Source of the DNA: Pardosa pseudoannulata
Taxonomy: Eukaryota > Arthropoda > Arachnida > Araneae > Lycosidae
Assembly: GCA_032207245.1 (NCBI GenBank)
Contig: CM063508.1
Location: 121,393,999-121,457,998 of the forward strand
Length of the DNA: 64,000 nucleotides
Reading direction: 5' to 3'
The notes under the pieces were generated by a model. That model did not search any database and was not told where the DNA came from. It was given only the letters and a program-made list of their open reading frames with translations. A program made the position numbers and the translations under genes. Shown here one piece after another: positions 20,828-33,917 of the stretch; positions within the stretch are counted from its first letter, which is position 1, and the number at the start of each line of letters is the position of its first letter.

Positions 20828-22302
20828 CCCTTTGCGGACGAGTGATCATCACTATTGACGTGTGCCACAGTTCTCAAACTGGGTACCTCAAGCATATGCC
20901 AAGGTGCTGCAGCAATACTCAAGATCAAGTGATTTCAGAATTAAGTTAATAAACTTCCTATAAACTTAAAGGAAATGATAAAAATTTCACCCAAACAGTT
21001 CCAATCATCACATGAAAAAAAAAAATAAGCATCAAATTTGCACTATTTTTTCTTTTTATCCTTTATAGCTTTGTTGTGAAATTTTTTTTTTATCTCAGTA
21101 ACGTTGCTGCATTGCAGAAAGTTTGAGAACCACTGAACTTGAGGTACTGATACATGCAGCTGAGATAATATACCCATTGATCATTTGCATTATATAAGCT
21201 AAAACCTTATTTAAATTCAACAAAATTTGTCGTCAAACCTGAAGAAAGCTTATGTTGTCTATTTTTTTTCATTGAAGGGTTATACTCTTACATGGTGTGG
21301 TACCTTTACAAGCAGTCACCTAAATGCAGTGTTCTTTTTGTAAGAAAATAATTGCCAGAGCATATGTCTTGTTAATTTTTTTATTAAATTATACATACAG
21401 TCAAATATTAACATAAATTTATTTCATTTAAGTTATTGCTTTTAATACAATGTATTAAATTCCAAAGTCTGGTCTAGTACTCATTTGATGAGTTTTCTGA
21501 ATTCTTTTCTGCACGGTTAGTATCACTGATCAAATGTCTTCCTTTGAGTAATGAAAGATCAACATACTTTGAAGAATTAAAAAGTCTCTGGCATTTATAA
21601 GCAAAAGTTCTAAAATTGTCTTAGCTTCCAAATAAACTCTTGTTAGGTGGCAATTTAATTTATCTATAAAAGTGTGCATTCACATTCATTCAAAGAAATA
21701 TGACTAATATTTAGAGTCAGCATCTAAGCAACAGTTTTTCTATGTATGTTCTCTTATGTTTTTGAGGACAACTCAAGTTTCTGTGAAACAAGTATGAAAT
21801 TTTCAAAAGTTGCTTTTGAAAATTTGAAAATTCATCACAAGAAAGGTGTAAGAATGCTATTTCAGTATAATCTATGACCAAAAGAGCCCTATCTGCTTGC
21901 AAGTCTGGTGTAGGAAAAAGTAACACAATAGTACTTTCATTCTCTTCAACCTTTGACTATGTTTGAAACATAACTCATACTTTACTCTTTTCTGCATTAC
22001 AATGCCAGTTAAGATCATAAAATGCTGTTAAGTCTTTCTGCTGCTTCAGAAGTGAATTATTTTTTAGCATAACTGTTGCAAAAATCTCTAACTTATCACT
22101 AAGTAACATACGAATTTCAAATGGGCCATGTTTTTATTCTACTTCTGCTAGTTTATTCTATATAATTGTTACAAATTTATACTTGATAATTCCAAGCCCT
22201 CAGAATAATTTCTACCACCATTTTTGCTAATTTATCATAAAACTGTCTGTAGCCATATATCAGTCTGCTTTGAAGCTATTTGCAACACTCGCTCACAAAG
22301 GG
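20828..22302. mobile_element. TTAA (piggyBac-like) element in the RGS 3' region
   Basis: Left end CCCTTTGCGGACGAGTG preceded by ATAA (decayed TTAA). Right end inverted is CCCTTTGTGAGCGAGTG, followed by intact TTAA at 22303-22306. About 1.47 kb, containing a nested hAT MITE. A short palindrome AGTGATCATCACT lies just inside the left end. No transposase motif seen. Confidence 0.6.
20876..21135. mobile_element. hAT-type MITE nested in the TTAA element
   Basis: Left end CACAGTTCTCAAACTGGGTA and right end AAAGTTTGAGAACCACTG are inverted matches of the widespread hAT end CAGTGGTTCTCAAAC. About 260 bp. No clear 8-bp duplication remains. Confidence 0.65.
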
Positions 22303-24350
22303 TTAAATTCTTATTTCACCCTATTTCATTATTTTTCTTTACTATTATCAATTTATAGTATCTTTTTTCCTATTAATGTCTTTTGTAGGCAACTGCTAAA
22401 AATTTGTAAAAGAACTTATTTAAAAAAAAAAAAATCCTTTTTTCTTTTCATAAGTTTGACTAGATTTTTTCTTTTTTTGGATTGTTTGAGGGATACCACT
22501 ATTTAATGTAATATTTATGGGGTTCTAAACCTGATAGAGTGAACTGTTATATTCATATTCAAAGTTTTAGATTAGAAATGTTTTAAGCAAAAATTGTGCA
22601 GTATGATGCAATACTTATCATTCTTTCTATACAATTTTTATGAACTAATGAATGGCAATAACAAACTAGCAGAGTTGTATAAAATAAATGATTTGCATTG
22701 TATGCATTATAAACTAAATTTTATTCTATTCAAGCCTCCTATCATCTTCCTTTACACATTTTAGAAACATCTTTTGATAAATGGAAAAATCTAATTTTAT
22801 AAAATTAACTTATTTTTTATGATATCAGTGATATTTTATAAGCTCCAGAAAATTTATATTTAGAAACAAATTGATTCCAATTTTCTCTTGGCATACAGAT
22901 GTTTGAATGAGAATTGAGAAACAGATCACTAGACTAAAGCTATATTGCTTATTTTATCTTTAAATTACCTTACCTTTTAGCTCTTTGTATTTTCTAGCAT
23001 AAATGAAAATCTGGAGGATTAACTGAGGCACATCATTCTTATGTATTGTGCTGCATTCATATCTTGTAGATTTCCAACTGAATAATCCTCTTTATCCTCC
23101 AAAAAAAATAAATAAACAAAAAAGCAACTATAAGCTTATAAGGTCCAATTCTGTAAGGTCCAACATTTTTTAGAAGCAAACATAAAACATGCTATCTAAT
23201 CTAATAATTTCCTACTGCTTTGATACTTATTTTAATTCCTATTTTATTTGTACTGTGAAATTATATCATATTAATTGCTATCTTAATAAATAAAAAAGGT
23301 TTCTAAATTGATACTGAAACATTTAATATGTACTATTTAAGATTCAAGTTCAGACATTTGTGTTTTTTATTGCCTATATTTGTAGAAAATAGATATACTG
23401 ACATATTTCTTAAATTTCTATTATCTAAAAATTTCTTTATTGTTTGATATATAACCTCTTCATTTAAGTTTTTAACTTTTATGTAATAAATCAAAGTATA
23501 TAGCTATTGATTGTTTTTATACTTCCATTATTAATTAACCTATTTAACTTTACATAAGATGTAGATATGTCATTTTTAAAAGTATAAATTCAATTACAGT
23601 TAGTTTTTTTCCCAGTTTCCATTGTAATTTCAATAATTTTGTTAGAAAATTAAAACTTTCCTTGTAAGCTTCTTTTTTTGTTCTGTGTCCTTGTGTAAAA
23701 GCTTTTTTTAAACTTATTTTTCATTTCATTCTGTGTATTTGCTTTTAATATACTTTTTTAAGTACTGAAAATAATGTTGCAAAGTAAATGCAACAGAGAA
23801 TATTTCATCTGTAAAAACTACATAAACTCCTTCTGCACAAAATATGTTATTTTAATTTTTAATATTAAGAAATTTATTATATTTTCTATAATCATTTATG
23901 TTTACCTTAATAATTACAAAACTTTTCCCTCTAACAGAGTTTGTTGTTATTTATATCAATGTAACATTGAATATATTTACATTATATATATGTATGTTTA
24001 TACATAGGGCCCATAAAAAGTGTGATTATGATTTTGGAATTATGCAGATACCATGCACATGACCAAAAAGATAACTACATAAAAACATCATTTTGAATTG
24101 AGTATTTATTAAAAAAGTTGTATTGCTATTCTTTGTAGTGAGTACAAATAAACAATTAGCAATTTTGGTAATAAAATATTTCCATTATCACTACTACACA
24201 GCAGTTACATTACAGTTTATTCAAGTGAAGTCATGTTCAAAACTGTATCCAAGATTTATTTATTTATTTATTTATTTTGCAGGGAGGGAAATGGCTCAAA
24301 CTGAACTGAGCAAATTCTGCATTTTGGTACATTATTTATGTAGCCCTATG

Positions 24351-24352
<2 letters not shown>

Positions 24353-24421
<69 letters not shown>
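24353..24421. repeat. (TA)n microsatellite
   Basis: About 34 uninterrupted TA dinucleotides. Frames rich in alternating Tyr-Ile across it are artefacts. Confidence 0.97.
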
Positions 24422-24425
<4 letters not shown>

Positions 24426-27248
24426 TTATGTAGCTAATTGGAGGGATTCTCATACTAGCAAATTATATTTTAAATCAAATCCAATAAATATTATCATTCT
24501 TAAATGATATCTTTATTTTTTGACAATATAGCCCTCCAAAGGAATGATTTATATTTGTATCCTGAACTTTTAGTAGGATAGTATTTTTGATATGTTATTT
24601 TTATTATTTTTACAAATATGGTATATAAAGTTTATCTCAGTGTTTAATTCTTATTCTTTTGCTAAATATTAAAAGTTATTTTTAATTTATGATCATGGTA
24701 ATTTAAATAACTGCCTTTTAGGCCCATTTACATAACTTTTAGTTTTCCCTTCCGAAATCATGCTTTAGCTGATAATATTATTATAAAAGTACTACAAGGA
24801 AAAGAATTGTATTTGATTAAAGGGTCATTTTTTCTCAAATATCAGATGATATGGCTCAACACTGGTTTGTCTTTTGAAGTCTGATTTAATGTTTCCTTTA
24901 GTACAGTTGTTACAAGTTGTCTTTTTAAATGGTGCTTTTAAAAAGAATTTATTTTTTTGATGAATTGCTAATGCTGAAAATGATATTGTTTTGAAATAAG
25001 ATGAAGATCTTCAGGATTATTATATTGAAATATCTTCCCAATATGCAGTCATGCTTGTAAAATTATTAGTTTTTAATTGGAATGAGCAGTTTAAAAATTT
25101 GTGTGTCTCAAAATCTATTTTATTTATTGATTACTACACAATAATTGACAATTCATTCCCAGTTCACAAAATGACATAATTCCTGTTTAAATCTATACTA
25201 AAATTTCTTTAGTAGAAGGTAAAAGAGAAATGTATATTATCTACACTAAACTCATGAATTAATTTTTATGTTTCGTTGTACATATGAAATCTCCTTTAGT
25301 AAAGAACATGCACTTAATACCATGTTATATGACAGATATACCATAAAATGTCATATAAATCTGATAAATTTTATATAAATTAATTTTGTATTCAAACTTA
25401 AAAGCTCTTTCTTTGGCAATTTTTTTTAAGCTGCTGTATTTATACCTTTTCATTCCATGCTCCCTAAGAGTACACAGGTTCTAATGAGCATCTGGTTGAC
25501 TTCCAAAATATTTGGTCAATGTACAAAAGACTAAATTTTGGTTTTGACTTTAATACCTAGGTAGCCCAAAAATATCAGCTTACAGGAAATGGACATCCCT
25601 AAAATGCTATCCCTGAATATCATTTTCTCATTTTTAGCAATGTTGATCAATATATATACCCCGATCTATTCATCATGTGGTAATGTGGCCATGTGAACTG
25701 ATTCATTCATTTCTTCTTGAAGTAATGATTTTTCTGTTTGTTTAGAAGCTTTACACTTAAAGTTTGAATTACCAGGAATTTTCCCTCAGAACAAATATCT
25801 GCATCAGTCTAGTTTTACTTTACATCTGTTCAAAGAATCATAATAATTGCAATTAATTGTAGTACTCATGGTGAATCTGCAAAATCAGTTCATTTTCATT
25901 CACCTTCAACTAATTTAGTGCACAGAATGTCATGAGATATCATTTTATGTCAGAAAAAGTTATTTATTTTTATTAATAATGATAGATATCACTGAATATT
26001 ATTAAATAATATGTTTATGACATTTAATGACATTGTTTACAACATTAAGAAAAAAAAAACATTTAAAAAAGTAAATTTCATAAAAGTGGCAAATTTATTA
26101 AATTTCATATTAAAAATAATATTTATCTTAAAAGCAATTCAAACAACTCTTTTGGGTGTTTCCTTTTTAAACAACATCAAATTTTAATTTTACATTATGT
26201 CGGTCACTTGCAGCAGATGTCCAAAATTTGATGTCTAGCATTCAGCAACAATCAAGCTATTGATCAATATATTTATGCTATCTTGATGGTCAATGGAATC
26301 TGTGTGCTGTTAGGGTTACTTTATCAGTACTGTTTCCTCTGTATTAAACTGTATGACAGATATTATATCTCTGTTTATTGTTGATTTGCAAAATTATGTT
26401 TTTGTTTAGAGTAATTTAGACATAAAAGTATGATTGCATTGAGGAAACGTAATTGCTCTACCTTATTGTGATGTTTGGTAAAAAAAAAAATTCAAATTAA
26501 AGTTTTTTAAACTAAAGACATGGTTGTTCTTGTTTTGCAGAACTTTGTAAATTGTACAGTTTTAGAATATTAAACTCAGGAAGAATATTTATGTGAAAGG
26601 CTCTATTTAATTATTTTCAGTCTGCATATCCAATAATTTATTTTATTATAGAAATGGAAAACATAATAACTGTGCATATTGTTGAAATTTAATTCATTTT
26701 GTAGGTTCTGGTATTTTATGTAAAACATTCATGTTTCATTCAGTATTTTACTAATTTTTGATATTGTAATATTTCACTGGTCAACCTTTTGGAGTTATTA
26801 ATGCAGTAAGTTTTTTAATTAAATGGGTGCTTATGTTACTTATGACTGTGCCTATATGTGAAACTTATGAAAGTTTCTTTAATTGTGCTTAGAGTTTATT
26901 TACTATTTCTGATTTCAGTATTTTGCAGCTTTTATAAATTTAAAAAAATTATCACTAGATAAGGCAAGGGAATTTCTAACTTAATTAGAACATTTTTAAT
27001 GATATTTTTTATTATTATAAATTTATGGTTCTATTTTCTTTGATATATTGTATATGGCATTTTGTATTCAATGCCATCAATATTTTTCTGTATTGAGAGG
27101 AAAGTTTTGTAGGTGTGTGATTTCTTATATTTTTTAGTTTTCTTTGGAAGGGAATACTCTATTTTAAAAAATTATGTGTCAGTTTTATATCCACAAAATG
27201 TTTTCTGATTAGTTAAAGTATGTAACAAGATATTATGAATTAATTTTT

Positions 27249-27253
<5 letters not shown>

Positions 27254-27320
<67 letters not shown>
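27254..27320. repeat. (TA)n microsatellite
   Basis: About 33 uninterrupted TA dinucleotides in noncoding DNA. Confidence 0.97.
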
Positions 27321-27326
<6 letters not shown>

Positions 27327-28040
27327 GAAGTATTATTCTGTGGAAATTTTTTGTTTGACATTTCATCACTTTTTTAAAAATACAAAATAGTGCATTTGTT
27401 AATCTATAACTTGAATGGAACATTTAAGTAATTGTTTAGTTAATGCTTTAGAAGTTTTGGTAAGCTGCACAAAATAAATTGTCTTTTAGTGGGAAGTCGT
27501 GGCAAAGCAAAATGCACTTTTTGTAAATCTAGTCATGTTTGTGTGATACTACTTACTATTACATGAAGGCTACAAATTATTTTATTATTGTTTTTGTTGA
27601 CTAGGAATTTTTTGTAAATGCTGAATATATTAGCTATTCTGCATGTAAATTATTTCATCCGCCCTTGAATTAGTGCTAGGGACAATGTGATAAATTAATA
27701 TGGAGAAATATCAAGAGTTTTGTTCCAATATTTTACAGGCAATTTTGTGTGGTGTGTTTGTCCTAGTGTTTATTGTGGAATTAATGTTTGTTGTAGATTT
27801 CATTCAATAAATGTAGAAAACTATGTTGCTGTTGTGCATTTTAGAGAATGGGGAAACAATGGGACATGATTGTGTCTTTCATCGGAATGGGAAATTTCTG
27901 ACATAGTAACCTGAAATTGAAGTAAATTTTGTGTTGTTTATTCAATATTGTTTAAATATTCTCTTAGTAAATGAAATGTTTGTTGCAGTATTGCCTTGAT
28001 TATCTAGGTGTAAGCCAACAAAAATCTCTATTAACTAGAC

Positions 28041-28567
28041 CAGGGATGGGCAAACTACGGCCCGCTGCCAACTACAGCTTGCCGGAAGGTTTTATCTGGA
28101 CCACGGATAGAATTTTAAGTTGCCAGTACTAGGCAAATTAAGCAGTAGGTCCCGGTCTCATCAGCCCTCATGTTGCAAAAAGTAGACTGTAGCGCTCCAA
28201 ACCCTTTTCTACTTTGCTTAAATATTATATCCCAAATTTATTATCTCATACCCAGAAGATCAACGGTATATTTGCTTCTTATATGTGAACAAGTGTTTTC
28301 AACTTTGAACCTTAGAAAGAATAATTTCTGAAGTAGACTGACAGATGAGCCTTTAGCATCGTTCCTTAAAATCAGTACATCTCACTTCAAACCTCAGTAT
28401 AAAGAACTTTTAAAAATGAAATCGCAATTTCATTCATCTGATTAACGTATTTAAACCATTTGGTACTTGTATATTGTTTTTAAAATTTTTGAAAAAATTA
28501 TCTTGACCCTCCAAACTTATTTTCTTTCGATTTTTGGCCCACAGCTGTAAAAGTTTGTCCATCCCTG
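28041..28567 (+). mobile_element. hAT element relic with perfect TSD and nested SINE piece
   Basis: Ends CAGGGATGGGCAAACTACGG and, inverted, CAGGGATGGACAAACTTTTA. Flanked by AACTAGAC at 28033-28040 and 28568-28575, a perfect 8-bp duplication. Between about 28290 and 28440 several frames together resemble the C-terminal dimerisation region of hAT transposases (a Phe-Ser-Thr-Leu segment, a Leu-Thr-Asp-Glu segment, then a Ser-His-Phe stretch), broken by stops and shifts. SINE sequence at 28145-28203 has inserted within it. Confidence 0.85.
28145..28203 (+). mobile_element. SINE fragment (copy 3) nested in hAT relic
   Basis: AGTAGGTCCCGGTCTCATCA, GTTGCAAAAAGTAGACTGTA and GCGCTCCAAACCC match the 3' half of the tRNA-derived SINE. 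Promoter part absent. Confidence 0.85.
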
Positions 28568-28575
28568 AACTAGAC

Positions 28576-31520
28576 CAATAACAGGATATTGAACTGGGTT
28601 TTTCATTTCTTAATCAAGTCGATGATTTTCAGAAAAGGGTATTTAAAAGTTGGCATTGAAATTAATTTTGATTGACACAATAGTTTTTCTCATTAGGTAA
28701 TATTTTATATCTGAAGAAAATTATTTCAGTAAAAGAAAACTAAAGTTTTATTCTTAATCACTCCAAAAGGAATGTAAGCCAATATCATGTATTTAAAAAA
28801 CATATTTCACTGCTATTAAGTTGTGATTTTGAGCAAAGGAACATATTCTATTGAGATTATCCTGAAAATATGAAGGGACAAAAGGAAAGGAAAGCAAAAC
28901 TGTCAATAAAATAAGATAATAAAGGTTTCAAAGAGCCATTTATCTGCATATAGCTTTTGATTCAATTCTCAGAGGCAGAAGTGTGAAGAGTTGCTGATGC
29001 TTTTGTAAATAGTCACATGTCACTCAATAGCTGCAGTCTGCCAACCCTTGATCTATCAAGAAGTGAAATGCAGGACCAAAACTAGGGCATGGCAAATTAG
29101 GTATTTGCCATGACTGCATCAATCTTAGGGGTACCACGCTGTGCACAAAGTGCTTGCTAAAAACAATCAAATAGGAGTCAAAAGAAGACAGTTAGCCCTG
29201 AATAAAAATAAGGAAAAGTTGAAAATAATTTTACAAAATTCAATAATTCTACTTAATAAGGGTACGATTCTACTTAATAAGGGTACGATTAAAAGGCAGT
29301 AAATAAGAATTATTAAAAAAAAATTAGGTGAGAAATTTTATAGTTATGCTTATCTGAGTAAATTTTAATAATCCTAAGATTTGGGAACATTATAAAGAAT
29401 TCACATTCTAGAATTAGAGAATACATATCCAGATTTATTAACTGCATGCAATGGTAGTTTTATATAAACATTTTTTTTTTTACAAGCTCTAGACGATAAA
29501 ACCATGTCTATAATCCTCATTGAAATAAGAGCAACTAGAGAATATATCTATACTTTACCTTGAAAAAAATAAATGCTAACAGTGGAACTATGATGATGTC
29601 ATCGACTTGTTTACGGATGCTAAATCTAGGAGTATATTATGGAGAAAACATGTTTATATATTTTCCCCATTGTATTTCATGTTAGGTCTTCAAGCCACCT
29701 TTTTGCCACAAATTCCAAGGGACCTAGTTCTGCCCTGGGGATATGATCATGTAATGGCTTATTGAATTAGAGATCTAATACAAAGAAATAGTAATTGACC
29801 TATTCAAAACTAATTAGGTAATGTGCAATAAAATACTTATTTAAAAAAAACATGAGGAATTATAAAATAACCTATTAAAATTTTAATTTGTGTTAGTACA
29901 TGCACTTATTTTTATAATTTCAAATAAACAAATTTGGAAAAACTTGTTGAAAGAAAAGAAGTCTTGATTTAGGATTCAGTCTCTCTCAAATTTTTGATTA
30001 TCTGAGGTAATGGTTTTTATCAGGTCAGATAATCAAGGTTTTACTGTATTTTAATATCCTCTTACATCTTATGGACATAATTTCATCACTTGAGGACTTG
30101 CATTTTATAAGAAATTATATAATGTAATAATTCTGAAATTTTGATGCAAGATGTAAATACATCCTAAATACTAAAAATACTTTCTGTAAACTTTTGAAAA
30201 TGTTCTCTTTCTTTGCAACTTCATAAACACTCAAAATTTTGGTATTCAAAAATGTTCGCTGATCTTGGTTTCTCTTTTTAATATTTTTATTTTTGTAATG
30301 CATTCTTGCAATACTTTTGTACGTTGTGAAAGAAAAGTTTTAGCACTATTTCTTATATAATGTTTTGAATCAATTGATTATTCGTAAAAATATTTATATT
30401 TAAAAAAAAAAAACCTAGTGATGTTCTCATATATTAAAAAAGTCTCTTGACTGATTCAAATTTGAAATATAACAAGTTGTTTAAAGCTTGTATTATGAAA
30501 TAATTTTATAAATACATATCCCTCAAATGTGATGAAATATTTCCATATTCATTGAAAATTACAATTTTGTATTAAAATTGTAAAGATAGTTTACTTCTGA
30601 CCAATATTGTTAAAATTCTTTTATCCTTAGGATTAGAGCATGTTATTTTGGTTTTATGAAACAAAGAGCCTAAATTTGTATCATGTGCCTCTCTGGTAAC
30701 ATCAACTGAAGCAAAACTAAATATTTATAGACTTTGAAAATGAAGTATGTAACATTGTAATGTGATAGCATATTTTTTAAAGTAATTTTTAATTCTTATA
30801 GAAGCAAAATTCACATCTGGTGAAGCTGTCTATGTCAATAAAGGTACAGAAAAAAAAAGACTTTTTAACAACCAGAATAATACTTTTTGGTTTTGTAATA
30901 TGATGGATAAAGTGGACTGTTACGAGTAAATCGAAAGAATGTCACAGAAATTGGCATAGATCAGAGTTCAAGTTAACAAACTTGAACATGGGAGATGGTA
31001 TTTGTGTAAACAAGTACAGCTTGTTGCTTAACTGTATTAGTTTATGTATATTATATGCTCGATTTTTAGAGCAAACTAATAAAGTAACTATTGAAGACAT
31101 GTAGAAAAAATAAACAACCATCAAAGTTGTGCTAATGAAAAGTTTTTATTTTGCTGTATAATGTATATTAAATATAATTTATGCCCAACTTTAGCTGTGT
31201 ATATATTTTAAAACAGTGACATAACAAGAGGGGGAAGCTAGAGGGTATATCATGTCCCTCTTGTAAAGGGGTGTCAAAAGGTATAGTTTGTATAATATAT
31301 TAGGCTTTTTTTTTTTTTTTTTGAGGGGGGAGAGGGTGCCAAAAATGTATTGTGTTCCAGACAGGTATGCTTCTTCATTGATATAAAAGGTAAAGATGGG
31401 ATTTAGACTTAAGTGGATTATTTTGATGAAGGATGGTACAGAATTTTATATAAGTCTAATGAAACTATAAATTTTTTACATAAAAATGAAACATTGTTAT
31501 TAGCGTAAAACTTGAGTGTA
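28576..31520. other. AT-rich noncoding stretch
   Basis: No gene seen. GATAATCAAGGTTTTACTG ending at 30046 is a pogo/Tigger-type right end without a partner. A 21-bp direct duplication with TTCTACTTAATAAGGGTACG lies at about 29247-29290. Confidence 0.5.
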
Positions 31521-31522
31521 TA

Positions 31523-32729
31523 CACTGTTTACCTATAAGTATTTGGACACCTGTAATAGAAAAGAAAAACTAACTTTATTCAAAATCAATAGTTGGTAGA
31601 ACCTTCACGAGAGGCAATCACAACGTGAACCCTCCGGGACATACTTTCCACAAGTCTTTGTATTACAGCTAGTGTTATTGTCTTCCACTCGGCTTGGAGT
31701 AGACATACAAGTTCCTTCACCAATTTTGGACGGGTAGTGCACCCCTTAATTCATTGATCCAACTCGCCCCAGAGGTTCGCGATATTGTTCAGGTCTAGGC
31801 TCTTGGCAGGCCAGTCCATTCGATGAACTGCGTTGGCACCATACTAAGCCTTGGTTAACCTCGAAACATGACAACTGGCATTGTCGTCCTGAAAGTAACA
31901 GGAATCCAACCCGTAAAACTGCCACAGGAAGCACATTGTCATCCAAAATAGTGCAGTAGGCATCGGCGTTGAGCTTACCATGAATGGGGACCAAGGGTCC
32001 CAGTCCATACCAGACGAAACACCCCCAGACCATAATTCTACCTCCCCCGAACTTGACAGCTGGCACAATACATTCTAGCAGGAGACGTTCTCCAGGCAGA
32101 CCCAGACCCTGCCATCCAAACGGTAAAGGGTGAACCTTGATTCGTCGCTCCAAAGAACCCGTTTTCACTGATTTACGGTCCAATTTCGATGTGATTTGCA
32201 CCACATTAACCGAGTAGCGCGGTGGGACTTTGTGATCAAAGGCTTATGGGCAGCAGCACTATCATGAAAACCAAGCAGATATGCTTCCTTACGGATAGTA
32301 TTCATTGAAACAATACTCCAGGATGCCTGTTGAAACTCCTCGCGGATGAGGGGCATCGGTTGGGTGCGGTTCTTCCGAATTTCTCTGGACGGCAGTCGTC
32401 GGTCTCTATCTCCCAGTTTCGTTGGCCTGCCGACTCGGGGCACATTCCGACAATCACCGCTCAACTTCCACTTCTTAATTACATAGGCCACTGTCGATTT
32501 TGGGTACTTAAGATCGCTAGATATCTCCCTTAAGGATCGGCCACATTTGTGATACCCGATAATTATACCTTTCTCGAGATCATAGAGCTCCGAACTGCGC
32601 GGCATCTTGCTTGCGACTAATGCCGATGCTGTTTCCTACACGATGTATACCGGCGGAGACCGTGACGTACCTCAGGAGCGCAGATATCATCATTTGCTTA
32701 GGTGTGCAAATACTTATTAGTAGACAGTG
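31523..32729 (-). mobile_element. Tc1-like transposon, decayed transposase, both TIRs present
   Basis: Terminal repeats CACTGTTTACCTATAAGTAT and, inverted, CACTGTCTACTAATAAGTAT, with TA on both sides. The minus-strand frame from 32605 has an N-terminal helix-turn-helix (MPRSSELYDLEKGIIIGYHK; SLREISSDLKYPKSTVAYVI), then WSDESRF with the first catalytic Asp, [25 protein letters not shown] with the second Asp, and [11 protein letters not shown], where the third catalytic residue (Glu in IENLW) is Ala. Frameshifts and a stop after the first Asp region split it over three frames. It cannot encode active transposase. Confidence 0.93.
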
Positions 32730-33285
32730 TATAATGATTTTACGTTTGTCTGTCCGAAGCGTGAACCAGCGGAATATCTGAATTGTCGGCTCTTAGGCGA
32801 GATGCGTATTTATAGAGTCATATTAGTTTATTTTTATCAGTTAGATCAATTATATAATTCGAAAGTCAAAAGTAAAATGTTCTTTTAAATTTCTGTTCCC
32901 TTTATTAAAAAGAAAAAAAAAAAAATTGCTGCTTTCGCTTAGCAGGGTGCTAAGATGTTTTTCCTTCGATAGATTAGGAAACGATGGTCACTTTAGATAT
33001 TGAACATTTAGTCAAAAAACAGAATTTTTGAAAAATCTATTATTTTTTTTTAACTTTTGAGTAAGTGTGCTTATTGCACATGCACTTTCAGAAGAAAAAT
33101 CGTGTTTCGGATTCATGAAGTTATCAAATGTTTAAGTCGGTTTGGGTTATTTAAAAGTCATAAAAAGTTATAGAAATATTCATTTTTAAAAAGATTACAC
33201 AGTTCGACAGAGGAAATTCTGGACTTTTCAACGACGCAAGAATTTACGAAATAGATGAATTACGAAAGTGTATAGAACAATTTAA

Positions 33286-33913
33286 CCCCATCCAGGTTTT
33301 TCCCGAGCTGGACTCGGGCAGGCGAAATGTACCATCCTGGATCATCCCGAATGTAGCTCGGGCACTGTGAAATTTTACACTGTGCAATCAGTCTTTCCCG
33401 AATTATTTCACATGTGATTTTTATGGTTTCGATTTCTTTTGTTTACTTTTCTGGCTACTAGATTATTTGCTGCTCAAAGAGAGACAGCAGAGGGAAGAAG
33501 GTAAGGAGAGAAACAAGGTTCTACTGTCCAGATTGCGATGTTGGACTCTGTGCAGTACCGTGCTTCCGATTGTATCATATACGATCAAATTTTGATTAAT
33601 AATTTCATAATCATTTATGTAAATGCACAGGATATAAATAAAATTTAATTCAAGATAAAAGCTAGTTATTTTAAGCTTTATATTTATAGTTAGTGTGAAT
33701 TGACTATAATGCCTAATGCTTTCTGCCGTACAGAAAGCCAACTATACAGGAAATTACTCATTTACTTAAATTGATTTTTTTACATTAATTTTTAGGAATT
33801 TTTGTATGCGAATGATGCTATTACTTTTAAAAAGCTATGTATGTATGAAAATAAGCATAAAAAATTGACATTTTTTGACCCATAATCCTGAAATAAAATG
33901 AACCTGGAAGGGG
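33286..33913. mobile_element. TTAA (piggyBac-like) MITE
   Basis: TTAA at 33282-33285 and 33914-33917. Ends CCCCATCCAGG and, inverted, CCCCTTCCAGG. Two subterminal palindromes follow the left end: CCCGAGCTGGACTCGGG (33302-33318) and CCCGAATGTAGCTCGGG (33346-33362). About 630 bp, no transposase. Confidence 0.88.
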
Positions 33914-33917
33914 TTAA

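Larger units (their letters stand above)
22307..28032. other. AT-rich noncoding stretch
   Basis: No exon, RNA gene or recognisable transposon apart from two TA microsatellites. Poly-T runs and scattered AATAAA motifs are present (for instance near 27805, CATTCAATAAATG). It may contain further RGS 3' UTR or be intergenic. Confidence 0.5.

Noticed and set aside
24123..24437. 104-codon frame with long Tyr-Ile run
   Set aside because: Most of it is translation of the TA microsatellite; the same applies to 27172-27423, 53340-53561 and 55177-55440.
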